DNA from: Adineta ricciae
Lineage: Eukaryota > Rotifera > Eurotatoria > Adinetida > Adinetidae
Direction: 5' to 3'
Assembly: GCA_905250025.1 (NCBI GenBank)
Contig: CAJNOJ010000020.1
Span: 62,001 to 126,000, forward strand
DNA length: 64,000 nt
Part shown: piece by piece, positions 1-12,584 of the stretch
Position numbering within the stretch: position 1 is the stretch's first letter
Layout: every line of letters starts with the position of its first letter
Translations under genes and position numbers: made by a program
Notes under the pieces: model-generated
What the model was told of the DNA's origin: nothing
Seen by the model: the letters and a program-made list of their open reading frames with translations, nothing else
Databases searched by the model: none

Positions 1-680
1 AGCATCTATTTTTGTTTCGTTTGGTTCTACTTGTTGTCTTGTTTGTTTACTTCTTTTTTTGCATGTGAACTAATGGTTGAAAAGAACACGCAAGAATCGA
101 CGAACTTCATGATGAGAGCTTCTTGTCTGCACTTCAAATTACACGACTATACACCAAAAGACTCCTTTTATGAATCTAAAATTAACTCATCTATTGCATG
201 GTTTCTTATTAAAATCCCATCTTCCTACGGGTAACATTTTTCTATTAATAAATGTTAACATCTTTTTATTTCCATGAGATTACCTGTGTTTCTTGCTTTG
301 TGACTCATCGAATCAAATTAATTTTGGTGTCAACCGTTATCTTAGATGCATCTCTCAGCTTATTCACGTTGAGTCCTATATCATATTGAAATTTAATCCT
401 TCTTTGCGAAGTAAGAAACAATCAAACTATTATCCTGTGAGGTGTTACCTTACTAGGCTATAAAAAAAAACATGACCAGAGCACCCACTTTCTCTGTATG
501 AGTAGGTATTGTCGTATTTCTGAATGATAAAAACAGGATTCTAAGGCGTCATCGAATAGAATTTATTTGCCGGGGGATTGCAAAGGGACAAATCATGTTC
601 TACAACGTTATCCTTTCCATGTATATAAAGGAGAACAGAAGAGCACTGATAACCAAGCGTTGATTTTCATATTAGCAATA
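1..680. other. Left-edge non-coding stretch
   Basis: No convincing coding region is seen on either strand. Short open frames here lack conserved protein sequence. The right end is probably the promoter and 5' UTR of the vWA gene. Confidence 0.5.
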
Positions 681-1708
681 ATGTTATCAATAAGTTTATT
701 ATTTGTTTGCGTTTCTACTTTGATTGGATATGTACATGGTGCAAATCAATGTGAAGCTTTTATTGATCTAACACTGATCATTGATTCATCGAATAGTGTA
801 CCTGAAAACGATTTCGAACAAGGCAAAAATGCTCTGCTCGATCTTGTCAGTCGTCTCAATGTCGGTGCAGATAAAGCCGGTGTTGCTGTGTTGAACTTTG
901 CATCAACAGTTTCGCTCAGTGCTAATACTGATGTATATGAATTCGATCGAACTGAATTACTCCAACAAATAGCCGCTCTACCACGATTGGCAACCAATAC
1001 GGCCACTGGCGAAGCTTTAGCTTTGGCAAAGACTTATTGTCAAAATCGTTGTCGACAAACGGCGCGCGCAGTTCCTCGAGTTTTTGTCATATTTACTGAT
1101 GGACACAGTAATACAGGTCGACCGCCCATACCAATTGCGAACGAAATACGTTCAAGTCCAATTGAAGGAACAATCTTTGCTGTTGGCATCGGAAACATCG
1201 GTCCCGATGGTAACAAAGAATTGTTAGGAATAACCGATGATGCCAACTATATCATGAATATCAATTCATATTTGGATTTGGCTCGTGTTACAAATGCTAT
1301 TACAGAAAAAATGTGCGAATTCCCTGCCTTTGTCCTGCCCGATACTACTATAGAATTTGCAGCACCATCAAATTCCAGCCGATATTACAAAATGCATACA
1401 GTAAAGAAAAATGCCTTTTTCGAAATCGAATTCAAAGACCAAGAAGGACAAGTACATATTTTCGTAGATTCTCTGCCTCATTCATTGATCTTTCGAACAT
1501 TTAGGCTGTGGTGTATACATCTACTACAAGTAAGAAACCGACTTCATACACATCAAAGAGCATGACAAGCCGTCGTAGTGCTAATGGCAAAAAGATCTTT
1601 ACAACGTTCGTGTCTGCTGATGCAAAGAATTTTTATTTTAGCGTCAAAGGTACGGCAAGAATGAATAAATCGCAGTTTATTGTACGTGTTCGTCCTGTTG
1701 AGTTTTGA
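681..1708 (+). CDS. Secreted von Willebrand factor A domain protein
   Basis: Two exons (681-1463, 1505-1708) joined across a 41-nt GT-AG intron give about 328 residues. The ATG at 681 is chosen because it opens directly with a hydrophobic signal peptide (residues 1-20) before the mature sequence starting near ANQC. A vWA domain follows at about residues 28-215. It has a complete metal-ion-dependent adhesion site: DSSNS at 35-39, a Thr in the NTATGEA stretch, and the Asp of IFTDGHSN. Known vWA proteins of this kind (matrilin, collagen VI type) bind matrix ligands outside the cell. The last 110 residues are not a domain I recognise. The open frame runs on upstream of 681, but without an ATG that gives a better N-terminus. 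Reading without the intron would replace the C-terminus by an unrelated tail. Confidence 0.8.
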
Positions 1709-1718
1709 AAGATGAATG

Positions 1719-1724
1719 AATAAA
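1719..1724 (+). promoter_or_regulatory. Poly(A) signal AATAAA of the vWA gene
   Basis: AATAAA lies 11 nt after the stop codon of the vWA gene. The converging FTCD gene stops at 1762, so the two transcripts' 3' ends must overlap or nearly touch. Confidence 0.55.
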
Positions 1725-1761
1725 AAGTGCGAAATATTTTGAAGTTTATGTTCCAACACAA

Positions 1762-3943
1762 TTAGAAATATCTTTCTTCAACGAAAGTTAAAATAGATTG
1801 ACTTTCTCGTTGTGCATCGTCCAGTAATGTCTTTGCTGTTTCTAAATAAGTATTTCGTATAGTCTAAAATGAAACACATATGAACAATTTTCTTTGAAAG
1901 AATGTCTGTCAATTACAATGACCTGTGAATCACTGGTATCGTTATTATTGTCTAATAATGAAGAAGAAAGGAATTCCAGACGTTTGCATGCGCCATAGAC
2001 TGCAGTTTCCAGACATTTGATTGCCATCTAAAGAGAAATATTGGTTTTCGAATCTATAGCGAATCCGATTTCAAACCAGAAAATCCGCTTTCGTTTGAAT
2101 ATTGAATAGCAACGCCAATTTTCGTAATGGCTCCCATAGCTGATTGACCTGTTGAGCGATATCGAGCGAAATATCGAGACAATTCTGTAAACAATGCTTT
2201 TCAGTTAACCGTTTACTAAAAATGAAATGTTGTATTATCTAAATGACAAAACTGTCGTTGCAACTAACAAGCGTTTTTCTTCCACACTTATTTCTGCCAT
2301 TTTCTGTACCATTAAAAAGGAATTAAATGCGTTCGTATCTTCATCTAATGTTTTCATCAATGTTGATATTGCTGTATGAAATAGAACGGTAAGAGCACGT
2401 ATTTCATTCTCCACTGGTTCGTACTGAAGATTTCAAACGAACAGTCAAATAAGCGTTCACTCAATCGCTCTTACTTTTCGCATTCCATAAGTCAATGATG
2501 CACACATTGTGCTCAATGCCGTACCGAATGTTGCGACTAACGAAGTGACACAACCTCCACCTGGAATAAGATTTCGAGCACTAACATGCTTGATTAAATC
2601 TTTTAATTCCATGGAAGTTAAACTGTCTTCTTGTCCTTCACGTTCGCGAATAATATATTCAATAATTCGATCCTTTGGACTGAACGGTGTAATTGAATTT
2701 AGACCTAAGCGTTGAATAACTAAGCGAATCTTTTGATCTTCTTCTAGAACGAAGAGATTCTCCTTTCGAATGAAATAATCTGCAGCGAGTAGTAAAGACT
2801 TTAACGGTACAATGCCGATGATTTGAGAACCACAAACGCCAAGATTGAGTAGTTCAGCTTCTTGAACACATTGTTCGTAAGCAACATGGATATTTGTGAT
2901 TTCAAAATCAGTCAAGTTCAATGAAACTTGAGCTAAATTACCTTCCGATGACCACCAACCAAGGCCACGAACACATTTTAATTTTCCAGGCTAAAAAAAT
3001 ATACTAAACAATCGACAAAAATTCGGTTTTTCTAAAGTTATTTACTTCGTCGATGTCACGTCTTTCCTGTCCGAGGTTCATTGCAATACGATATGCTTGC
3101 TCTCTCGTGCCAAGTATATTAATATTGAAAGCAATCAAAGATTTCCTTGCCCCAACACATGTCGCTCCCCACGAAGGAACAAACTCACTTGGTCCTTTGT
3201 TTTAACACAATTTTAACAGTTAAAATTCATTCACTCCTGAGAGTATCTTACCAAAATCAGGTTCCCATTCTTGCTGTCGAATCTACGTACACATCTATAG
3301 AGGATGAAATTGTTGCCTGTTTTCTCATCATACTTTATGTGCCAATCCTTCATATTCTCCTTCGCGTATTTGTGCCAGATCTTTTCGATATTCTTTCTCC
3401 TGTGCTTCACCGTATAAATAAACAGGTATATGCAATTCCAATGCCAATCGAACAGCAAATTCACGTGCTAGAGCAATACAATCAGCCATTGTCGCATTCC
3501 GTACAGGTACAAACGGTACTACATCCTAAAGTATCACCTCAACAAAATGACCAAAACTCTTGTAGATCAATTACCATCGCACCGATTCGTGGATGTTCGC
3601 CAACATGCTTTGTCATGTCGATTAGATTATGCGCTACTCGAGCAGCAGCGAGTGCTGCTTCAACAACGCCTTGTGGATGTCCGACAAAAGCTAAGAAGAA
3701 GAAAATCGAACTGATTCTCGAGATTTTCGAGGTGGTTTTACTGTAAATGGTTCGGTTTGTTGCAATACCGAAATCAACATCCAATAAAGATACACCTGGG
3801 ATAGTTGCAACAGCATGGGCAATGGCGTCGATGACCTTGAAATAAAAATGAATAAAAAAAAACAGACAAGATGGACTCCATTCGTTTACGTCTTTCCGTT
3901 GACCTTCAGAGAAATTCGGTACACATTCAATAACTCTCTTCAT
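1762..3943 (-). CDS. FTCD: Formimidoyltransferase-cyclodeaminase (bifunctional)
   Basis: Histidine breakdown and folate one-carbon enzyme: it moves the formimino group from formiminoglutamate to tetrahydrofolate, then deaminates it to methenyl-THF. On the minus strand the ATG at 3943 opens [15 protein letters not shown], the conserved N-terminus. Exons follow at 3890-3943, 3742-3835, 3575-3690, 3334-3525, 3252-3282 (31 nt), 3046-3194 and from 2990 downward, all with GT-AG introns of 49-57 nt. N-terminal domain motifs: [35 protein letters not shown]. The linker has [15 protein letters not shown] and [11 protein letters not shown]. The cyclodeaminase domain begins at [12 protein letters not shown] and ends in a conserved region near [13 protein letters not shown]. 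The usual full-length two-domain animal architecture is present, about 530 residues. Several 3' exon borders (1762-2460) are approximate. Confidence 0.93.
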
Positions 3944-4136
3944 CACTGTACGAATTTTACGTCTACTCTTTGTTGGCAATCACTGTTATGAAGCATGGAC
4001 TGCAAGGAGGAAAAAAGGCTGTCTCATTCTGTAACAATCGCACATGGATGAAACCCAGTAAAAGCAGAACAGAAAAGAAAAGAAAACTTTTTGATCATAT
4101 TTAATTTACCGCCTTGATTATTTCTCTGAACATTAA

Positions 4137-5180
4137 ATGTTTTCGTTCATAAGTTTATTTCGACGAGCAAAATCGCCAAAGCGTATTCTTCTCTTAGCCT
4201 CATTGCGTCCAGGCAGTGGCAATGCGGCGACGGCAGAGCGTCTCACCCATGAACTACAATTAACAGGAAAATTTACTGTTGATTGCATATCTGTCGATAC
4301 TCCTCAGACTGAATCGCATTCACTTGTCGCATCAATGGATGAATATACAGCAATTCTCGCCTTGCATGTCTATCGAGCAGGCCATGTTCTAACATCGATT
4401 TACAAAAATGAACGAATTTATCATCCACCACTGATTCTCATATTTGCTGGTACAGATTTACATTCGTGTGAATCGAAATGGATACCAACGATAGAATTCA
4501 TTCTTCCGTATGCAGACGGAGTAGTTTGTTTCAGCAATGAATGGAAAGCTTATGTTGAGTTGACTTATCACAACTACTTATCGTGTAAGATAACCGTCAT
4601 TCAGCAGAGCGTATATTTAACGTCATTCCATTTCGAACAATTGCCTTTAATAATCAACAAAAAGCCAATTCTATGGATTGGAGAAATTCGCTCGGTGAAA
4701 GATCCATTATTTGCACTAAAGGTTCTGCCGTACTTAAATGCAAATGAATACCATCTACTCCTCGTTGGCGACGAGAATGATTCCACTTTAACTGAACAGA
4801 TTCGTTCAGGTTCATCGAATTTGACCTTACTCGGCCGGCAATCTCAAAGTCTTGTCCATACATTGTTGCGAACATCATTTATATATATAAATACATCGGT
4901 GAACGAAGGAATGTGTTTAGCAATACTCGAGGCAATGACATTAGGCATACCTGTGCTCGCTCGTCGAAATATTGGAAATCTGAGTGTTGTCAAACATGAA
5001 AAAACAGGATTGTTGTTTGATACACCCGAAGAAGCAGCTCAATACGTGTCGAAATTAGAGCAAAACATCAGGTTAAGACAATCATTAGTCGAACAAGCCG
5101 AAAAATATGTAAAGAAGTATCATGATATCACTGATGAAACAAAATCCTATCGAAAATTACTTCAGGATTTAATCAGATAA
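4137..5180 (+). CDS. GLT1D1: GLT1D1-type glycosyltransferase (GT4 fold)
   Basis: A single uninterrupted ORF of 347 residues from the ATG at 4137. It resembles vertebrate glycosyltransferase 1 domain-containing protein 1 along its length (human about 346 residues): an N-terminal LLLASLRPGSGNAATAERL segment, an FAGTDLH segment near residue 104, ILWIGEIRSVKDP near 181, and the GT-B C-terminal donor site NTSVNEGMCLAILEAMTLG with catalytic-type Glu residues, followed by VPVLAR-like and VKHEKTGLLF motifs. It probably transfers a sugar from a nucleotide donor; the acceptor is unknown even in vertebrates. No signal peptide or membrane segment, so probably cytosolic. It is intronless, unlike most neighbours. 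It diverges from FTCD (194 bp between starts) and converges with the CDKL gene. Confidence 0.85.
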   Translation: MFSFISLFRRAKSPKRILLLASLRPGSGNAATAERLTHELQLTGKFTVDCISVDTPQTESHSLVASMDEYTAILALHVYRAGHVLTSIYKNERIYHPPLILIFAGTDLHSCESKWIPTIEFILPYADGVVCFSNEWKAYVELTYHNYLSCKITVIQQSVYLTSFHFEQLPLIINKKPILWIGEIRSVKDPLFALKVLPYLNANEYHLLLVGDENDSTLTEQIRSGSSNLTLLGRQSQSLVHTLLRTSFIYINTSVNEGMCLAILEAMTLGIPVLARRNIGNLSVVKHEKTGLLFDTPEEAAQYVSKLEQNIRLRQSLVEQAEKYVKKYHDITDETKSYRKLLQDLIR

Positions 5181-5312
5181 ATAAACAATAGTCAGTGTGC
5201 AAATATATATATATATATATCATTGTATAAAATTCATCAATCTGAAGAGTAAAAACAATTATTACTAACTGATTTATAGGATAAATTCATGTACAATATC
5301 GGTGATCAGTGT

Positions 5313-8300
5313 TTAATTTTCATCTTGGGGCGATTTTAGAGCGGAGTTTCGAAACGGTGTCGACCGAGGTTGAGACGACGATGTCAGAGCACTAGCCATA
5401 TGCTTCATTGCAATTCGAGCAGGTGGATAAACACTGAAAAGACTACTGTTAGATGGTTGTCTCTATAAAAAATACAATCAATAGGATAAAAGAAGAGAAA
5501 CCATTGAATGTTGTTACCCGAGTCAGGTCACTGGATGTTTTCGAGTGAGTGGATAATTTTGTTATGGAAGTGAGATCTTGTTGAGGTATGAGTGCATTTT
5601 TATTCATATAAGTATGATCGCCTTTTGTTAAACCGAACTACGAAAGAAAGATCTGCGAAGATCTATTTGACGGATAGAAACTTACAGATGAGCGATTGAT
5701 GGATAAATTACTTAAATGACTATCGCTACCAGAGATGTTTCGTCGTTGTTCCAAAGTGCTGAAATAGACCGATTTCAACGATGGTTCAATTTCTTTTCAT
5801 TGGCACTCACCGTGGGAAGACGTTGCTGACTTGTTGTTCGAAACTGCGATTTCCTCGAACAGACGATGAAACTAAATCCGAATATGCAATTGCTTAAAGA
5901 AATCTCTCATTACAATTATTATCGAAAATGAACCTGTAGAATCAGCATCGTTGTTACCGATCACATCAGAAACTGTCTGCTTGGAAGGTATTCGTTGCGC
6001 ATTCGTTGCAGTATCTGACGTTGGATGACAATGAACAGACTGGCTACGAAACAGGTCTCGTTTACTTTCGCGAGTCTATTAAACGAAATACTTTGGTCGG
6101 AAATTACAGTATTCAACGAGATTCGTCTTACTTTAGAACGTAGTAGATGAGTATCGTTAACTGGTCCTTCTCGCGTCGGTTCTGGCACGATAATCATTGA
6201 TGAACGATAAACATACGATTCGGGAATTTGTTGTTGATTATTGGTTACCAATCGATATTGGTCCAGACTAAATCGTTTATTGATGTTTTGCAATGATGTT
6301 TGAATTAGATCGACTGGAGGTTGAGGCTTAGGTCTGAGTAACACTTCGTTTGCATCATGTCTCAATGTTGAAGATGATTGTTCACGAATTGACGGAGTCG
6401 ATTGTTGGCTGGGAAGATAAGTTTTGCGAAGAAGACTTGTATTCGTGTCGATATTCTCGTTCACAGATCGAGATTTGAATGTTGAGGATTGACCTTCTTC
6501 ATCGCTGGACGATGAATACGTTCGAGTTCGTGCCCGGATTATCTTCGGTCGATGTTGATTGAACGAGACTGATCTATCTGGTAAAGCATTACTAGTATGA
6601 TGTTTGGACTTTTCGCATGTGAACGATGCCGAAGCGAACGATAGATCAGTGTGCTCATCAACGCTAACATTGTGATTTGTTGATGAGGATCGATGTCGAG
6701 TAGGAATGAGATTACTATCTTCATATCTTAAAACAAAACAAAACTCAGATAAGTTGAAGATAAATAACGGTATTGAATCTTACGATCTACTCAGTCGACT
6801 CTCTGCTTGAGAAGGTGTTTCACGTTGATGAAGAGATTGTGAACGTTTATGATTTAAATAATAAAATGCATCGTGTTGAATGCATTGCTCAGATGTTAAA
6901 CGATCTGCGGAGCGTAGTTGTAAACAATTCTTTTGAGAAAAGAGCCAAATTCTTTCATCAATACAAACCAGTCGAGATATTTACTTTGAATAAATGTAGG
7001 AAATCAGCAGGAAAGATTTGATTGAACTGACTTTCCAAAGGTTCGACATGTTTCACTGTAGGAAACTGAGATCGATGAGAATATACATATACAAATCCAT
7101 GAGAAACGCTAGAAATTACTTTGAAGCCTTCAAATTTCGGATTGCGTATCATATCTTCCAGATATTTCATTGGTAACTGTCCTAAACTTTTCTGTATACG
7201 ATACAACTGATCAATATCACTTTCACCAGCTAGAATACACCAAAACTACAATCGAGCTAACAAAACTCAAACAAGATCCATACCAAATAAAGCTTGACCA
7301 GTTGCCAATTCAGCCATAATACCTTGAAAAAGAAACAGAAATAGTTTCTTCACGCGATGAAATTCAGTATCACTTACATCCACATGCCCAGATATCCACT
7401 GATTTACCATAAGCAGAACTAAAATAACGATTTCAGAGATGAAGAAAATCTACTAGATTTATTAATCAAACACAAAACATATGAACGAAATTTTACCCCA
7501 CAAGCAACTCCGGTGATCGATACCATCGCGTTGCAACCTAAACATAACGTAAATAACAAAGTCTTTGCCTACATATTCTCATACATAATTTGTATAGTAA
7601 TCCGCTGACGCTTGTCCATTACAAAACCTTGCAAAACCAAAGTCGCACAGTTTCAAAACGAAACTTTTTGATATAAGCAGATTCTCTGGTTTGATATCAC
7701 GATGAATGATTTCATGTGTATGACACCAATGAACACCACTGAATAACTGATGCGATAATTGACGTACCTGTTCGAGTGGTAAACCTGTTGGATGTTCTTG
7801 TAAGACTTCCAACATGTTCTAAAGCAATAACTGCAAGTTTTCTTTTGTAAAAATTGAAAGCGCAGAACAAACCGAATCAACATATTCGAAAATGAGAAAG
7901 TATCGCTTCTTATCGCGAAACCATTCGATTAACTCGACAATATTTTCAAATCGAAGAGATTGTAAGATCCTCAGTTCACGTTCGACGATGTCAATATCAC
8001 TGTTATAACCTAAAAGGATCAAAATATACTTTATCAGGAAGAAGAAACAGACGCGAAGTATTCAAACCGGGCATTTGTTTAAAATATTTAATTGCCACAA
8101 CTTGCTCGGATTCCTAAATGACGAAAAACACACCATCGATTCGACTTCTCGATGCATAACATCATACTTTCTTTCGAGCTTTGAGCACGAGTCCATATGC
8201 ACCTTGATCGAGATGGCAAATGTCGAAGAGCAATCGAAAAACATCGAAGAAATCTTACCTTCACCAATCACACCGAGAACTTCAAATTTGTCTTTAACTT

Positions 8301-8322
8301 TTCTCGGTATATGTCTCATCAT
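5313..8322 (-). CDS. CDKL5-like serine/threonine kinase
   Basis: Minus-strand gene of many short exons. The ATG at 8322 gives [20 protein letters not shown], matching the start of CDKL kinases. Joining exons gives [14 protein letters not shown] (glycine loop), VVAIKYFKQ (catalytic Lys), HRDIKPEN (about 7681-7704), CDFGFARF (about 7625-7645), [19 protein letters not shown] and [21 protein letters not shown]. The last is closer to CDKL5 than to CDKL1-4. The activation loop reads DYYTNYV where family members have TEY or TDY. After the kinase domain comes a long Ser/Arg-rich low-complexity tail (about 5313-6800), also CDKL5-like, ending at the stop at 5313-5315. CDKL5 kinases phosphorylate microtubule regulators and act in cilia and neurites in animals. 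Tail exon borders are approximate. Confidence 0.82.
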
Positions 8323-8780
8323 CGCTGACTCGTTTTGTAAGATGAAAAATTCAGGCAAAAAATTGATCAATACGTTCTCTTACTCTATTACCAAGCCAAA
8401 ACTCATGTCTGCTTAATGGCATAACCGATTTGTGCGATGTTGTTTTTCGCACTTTCAATACTTATCGCGCATTTGTTTGCTTCGTCTTGCGACAAATTTT
8501 TCAAATTTTCTTTTCAAGAATTTTCTCCGACAAGAACGAATGAATAAGCAACAGAGGTCACCGCTGTAAGCAAATCAATACAAAAACAAAAAATAGTATT
8601 GTGACAAACAGATCGTTTAACAAGCACACTCCCGAATAAAACATAACAAGTCTCTGATTTATTTCTTATGAATGATACTGTGTATCAGTGAATCGTGAAA
8701 AAGAAAGACAATATAACAGAACGAAAAAAAACACGTCTATACATATATGCACAACAAAACAAAGTTCTTTTTTTTCGTAT
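8323..8780. other. Spacer between CDKL5-like and WDR45 genes
   Basis: AT-rich, no conserved coding sequence seen. It holds the upstream region of the CDKL5-like gene and the 3' flank of WDR45. Confidence 0.5.
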
Positions 8781-11700
8781 TCAAAACTCACACCCATCAA
8801 TACCGTCTAAATAAAGTTCGTACTCTTCTCGATTGCATTTACCATCTGACGTAAAGATATGTTTATGAAATGTACCATTGACACTGGCTGTAACCACATG
8901 ATTCGGATCGGAAAATGCACAAATGCATGCCCATTCGTTATCAACTTTAAAGTTGCACAGATCACCATAAGCTTCGTTGAGGACATGTGGCAAAGCGACC
9001 ATTCGGTTGGATTTCGAATCTCGAATACCATAGATATGCATGGTGCCTTTATCGCTGGACACACATAGGAAACTGGAATCGAAACTAAATGCAAGACTAT
9101 AAATATCGGCCGTATCGGAACCGCGTCGAAATTCGACGATTTTTTCACATAAACCTGTTGTTAAGAATATACGAATTAGAGTGCCCTATTTGAAATAGTA
9201 AAAATTAGAAGAATGTTTTTATTGCTTTCAAGCAGTGTGTACTCGTTTTGAAGCAGTTGCTAAGAGACTACCAGTAAAATTGAGTGCAATTGAAGCCAAT
9301 TCACTTCTATGAGCTTGAATGATACGTGGATTATAAGACATATCATCATTTTCAAATCCATTCATATTCTAATACAGAAAAAAAACGACAGAGTATATAT
9401 GTTTGATTTGAGTCTTTTCTAATTTTGCAATTATTAACTGGTAGGACGTATAATGGAATATGAAATGAGTGAGTATCAGTTGACAAGAACGAAATAGATG
9501 TGCCCGTTTTCTTTTTTTGCTGTGCAATACTTGTTCAATTAGAATTTGATCCGGTTAACAAAAAGAAAATCTATGCACTTCATCAGCGACCGTACGCACG
9601 CATACTCGAATTTTCCCATAACTTTGAAATTTTTTCAACTACAAAATAGTCGATTCGAAGTGGAAAATTACAAGTTCTCTTTCATCTCAGACAAGAACAT
9701 ACTTAATCATTCATTATAGCGAAAGAGAAGAGAGGAAGAAGAGAAAAAAAAACGTCAATACCATATCATCCTTTTTTTTTATTTTTCTCTTTCAACCAAT
9801 AAGCTTTTTTAACCAATCATCAGCTTTTTCGCCTTCTTCTCTCTTTTTTCTTCATCAACGAAAGAGAGAAAGTATACAATACATTTGATCATATTACTCG
9901 AGTACGTGAAAGGCGAGAATATCAGTCTATATATCACCATCTGAGATTTCTCGACATATGATGAAGCCAAGTACAACAAGTTCTTCATATCACCATTCAA
10001 CATACGATTATCATCATCATCACAATTTTCCGTCAACGTCAGCAAATCTTTATCCAGCATATTACCCTAATCATTACATATCTCAATCGAATATTTCAAC
10101 CAAAATAGAGAATGATGATTCATCGAATTCAGATTTACCGCCGACAGCTGCCAACACTTCGCTCATTCAAAATCCAATCATTCTCAAACTACCAAATAGC
10201 AATAACATCGAACAAACACTGACATTGACCATTGATCATTTAGCATGTGTTTGCGAAGCGATTCAACAAAGTGGTAAAATTGACAAATTAATCAAACTCC
10301 TTCAATTATTACCAGTGAAATCATCATCACCTGACGCGGCCTTGATACATCAACATGATAGTATTTTAAAAGCACGCGCAATCATCTACTACCACCAATC
10401 AAAATTTCGTGAACTGTATTGCTTATTGGAAGCACATTCATTCGATAATCATCACCATCCCGAACTGCAACAACTATGGTACAAAGCACACTACATGGAA
10501 GCACAGAAGATCCGTGGACGAGCATTGGGAGCTGTGGACAAATATCGTATACGAAGAAAATATCCATTGCCAAAATCGATCTGGGATGGTGAAGAAACCA
10601 TCTACTGTTTCAAAGAGAAGTCTCGTCAAGCATTAAAAGAATGTTATCGACAGAATCGTTATCCCACGCCAGATGAGAAACGCTTACTAGCAAAGAAAAC
10701 AGGCTTAACATTAACACAAGTCAGTAATTGGTTTAAAAATCGACGACAACGAGATCGTACACCACGAACGTAAGTTTTGCCCTTTGAATAGCAGCGAACA
10801 ACAAAATTGCCACTTATCCTGAACATTATCCACCTTATGTTCATATCCTAGTAGTCATGACACATTTACAACCTTTCCACTTTGCACTTCCATCGTTTGA
10901 AAAATGTCAATTGATTTTGTTTCTTTTTTTAATTAATAGACAAGATCTTCAGACATCGTTACTCAACCAAGCGGCCTATTTTGCTGCCGGATCAGTCTAT
11001 CCCCATGGATTGTTTGGTGCACCGTCATCATCATCATCAACAAATCAACCTATACCATCAGCCAATTCTTCATACATTCATCACTAATTCTCGAAAAACG
11101 ACACGAATCTCTCTTTCTCTCTCTCACTTTTCTCATTGTTGTTTCTAGTCTGTTAAATAAAGAAGAAGAAAACGACAATGTCAAAAGTGAATTCGTTGCA
11201 GACGAAAAAAAAACGTCCATAATAAAGTAGTACCTGAGATACTAACAAAGAAAAAGCAATTTTTTTTAAGTTTGGAAAGCAATGATGCACTAATGATCAT
11301 CTCGGATGTTTCCAATAACATATAATCATTTGCTAATTATGTTATTTCATCCGTTGCGCATCTGGTTACCTTCTTTCTTTCTCAGCTACCTGCTGTATTT
11401 TGTCATTAGAATGAAGACAGAAAGATGACACGCATCTTATAAATAGGCGATGTCAACTAATTGATAATCATAATGCGCAAGAGAAGAAAAAAAAATTAAT
11501 GAATGAATGGCTGAATTCAATTCATCCTTTTTCACTAATCACTAAAGTATACAGAATCGAGCGCAAGTTATTTGATGCGGTCATTATCGTACCGAATACA
11601 GAGCAAGAAAAAAAATATAATCTTCCATCTCCACTTATTTCTTGTCGATCTTTCAAATGAATATTAGCATTCAAAAGTATGTGCGCGCTATATGATACCT

Positions 11701-12584
11701 CTGCACACATTCATTAAAAGTCACTGCGCACACGCGTAATGACACAAAAAAGTGTACTCATGTCAATCAATCAGTCAACTTCAAATAAGACTTTAAAAAG
11801 AGATTCATTTGAATAAGAGATCATTTCTGTACTTACTAACAATTGAATGAAACCACTTTTAGATTTAGTATTGAAAGGAAAAGCGATGATCGATCCATCG
11901 TTATTCGATAGTTCACAAAGACCTGTATGAAATGAAAGTGTAGTTCTATCATTTTGGTTATAATACATACATACCTTTTGGATTATCTTTCGTTTCGATT
12001 GTATGTAAAAGTCGACAGTGATTTGGAAAAGAAAATATATGAATTTTGTTTGTAAGTACGACTAAAAGTCTATACAAAAACAAGCCTTTTCAAACATATA
12101 AGTCAATAGTTCAAACCTAGTTCGAGACATTCGTATAGACATGACTGATGCATTGAAACAAAGTTCAAGTACATGCGTTTTGAGTTGATTATCGTAAATA
12201 TTGACTGAAAAATCATCCGATTTCATCGTTTAACAATCAAGCAAAACCTACCGACATTCGACGCGAAGCCTGTGCTATAATCTGCCGGTACATAGGCAAT
12301 TAAATTCGTTCGATAGAGCATTTCAGCATATATAACATGACCCACTTCTGAAAAAGTTCGATTTTTACTTTAAATCAAATGAAAATCTTCATTACCGAGG
12401 TAACACTTTTGTGCAAGTGGTTCCACATTGAATACACGAATTCCATCACGTGTCGTACAAATAAAACAACCTACGAATTCGAATTGAAATCTTTCTCGTC
12501 GAACATCTCTCACGTACTTGAATCTTGATTGAAACGTAAACTAAGTACATCAGCTGTTTTGCGCATACATCTGGTCGACGACAT
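8781..12584 (-). CDS. WDR45: WIPI4/WDR45-like PROPPIN beta-propeller
   Basis: Phosphoinositide-binding seven-blade propeller of the Atg18/WIPI family, which links PI3P membranes to ATG2 in autophagosome formation. Minus-strand exons start at the ATG at 12584 ([20 protein letters not shown]) and read [80 protein letters not shown] (11837-11922), then [21 protein letters not shown] (9243-9368), then the last exon 8781-9185. The last exon carries GTLIRIF and the diagnostic lipid-binding FRRG motif (about 9121-9131), followed by [11 protein letters not shown] and the C-terminal DGTFHK-type blade. The intron at 9369-11836 is about 2.47 kb, against 40-60 nt elsewhere, and contains a complete plus-strand SIX gene. 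Phase is 0 on both sides, supporting the join. Confidence 0.87.
9958..11087 (+). CDS. SIX4/5-type homeobox transcription factor
   Basis: Two exons (9958-10769, 10940-11087; 170-nt intron) give about 319 residues. A His/Ser-rich N-terminus (residues 1-80) is followed by a SIX domain at about 85-200 with [47 protein letters not shown] and [15 protein letters not shown]. The homeodomain follows: [20 protein letters not shown] through [23 protein letters not shown] and TGLTLTQ resemble the SIX4/5 class more than SIX1/2 or SIX3/6. Family members work with Eya in muscle, sensory organ and gonad development. The C-terminal tail is short (about 50 residues). The whole gene lies inside an intron of WDR45 on the opposite strand. 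Confidence 0.92.
11156..11161 (+). promoter_or_regulatory. Poly(A) signal AATAAA of the SIX gene
   Basis: AATAAA 68 nt past the SIX stop codon, still inside the WDR45 intron. Confidence 0.5.

Noticed and set aside
1464-1565. C-terminus of the vWA protein as read through without splicing
   Set aside because: The 41-nt GT-AG intron joins to a better downstream frame that continues to 1708 and is followed by a poly(A) signal.
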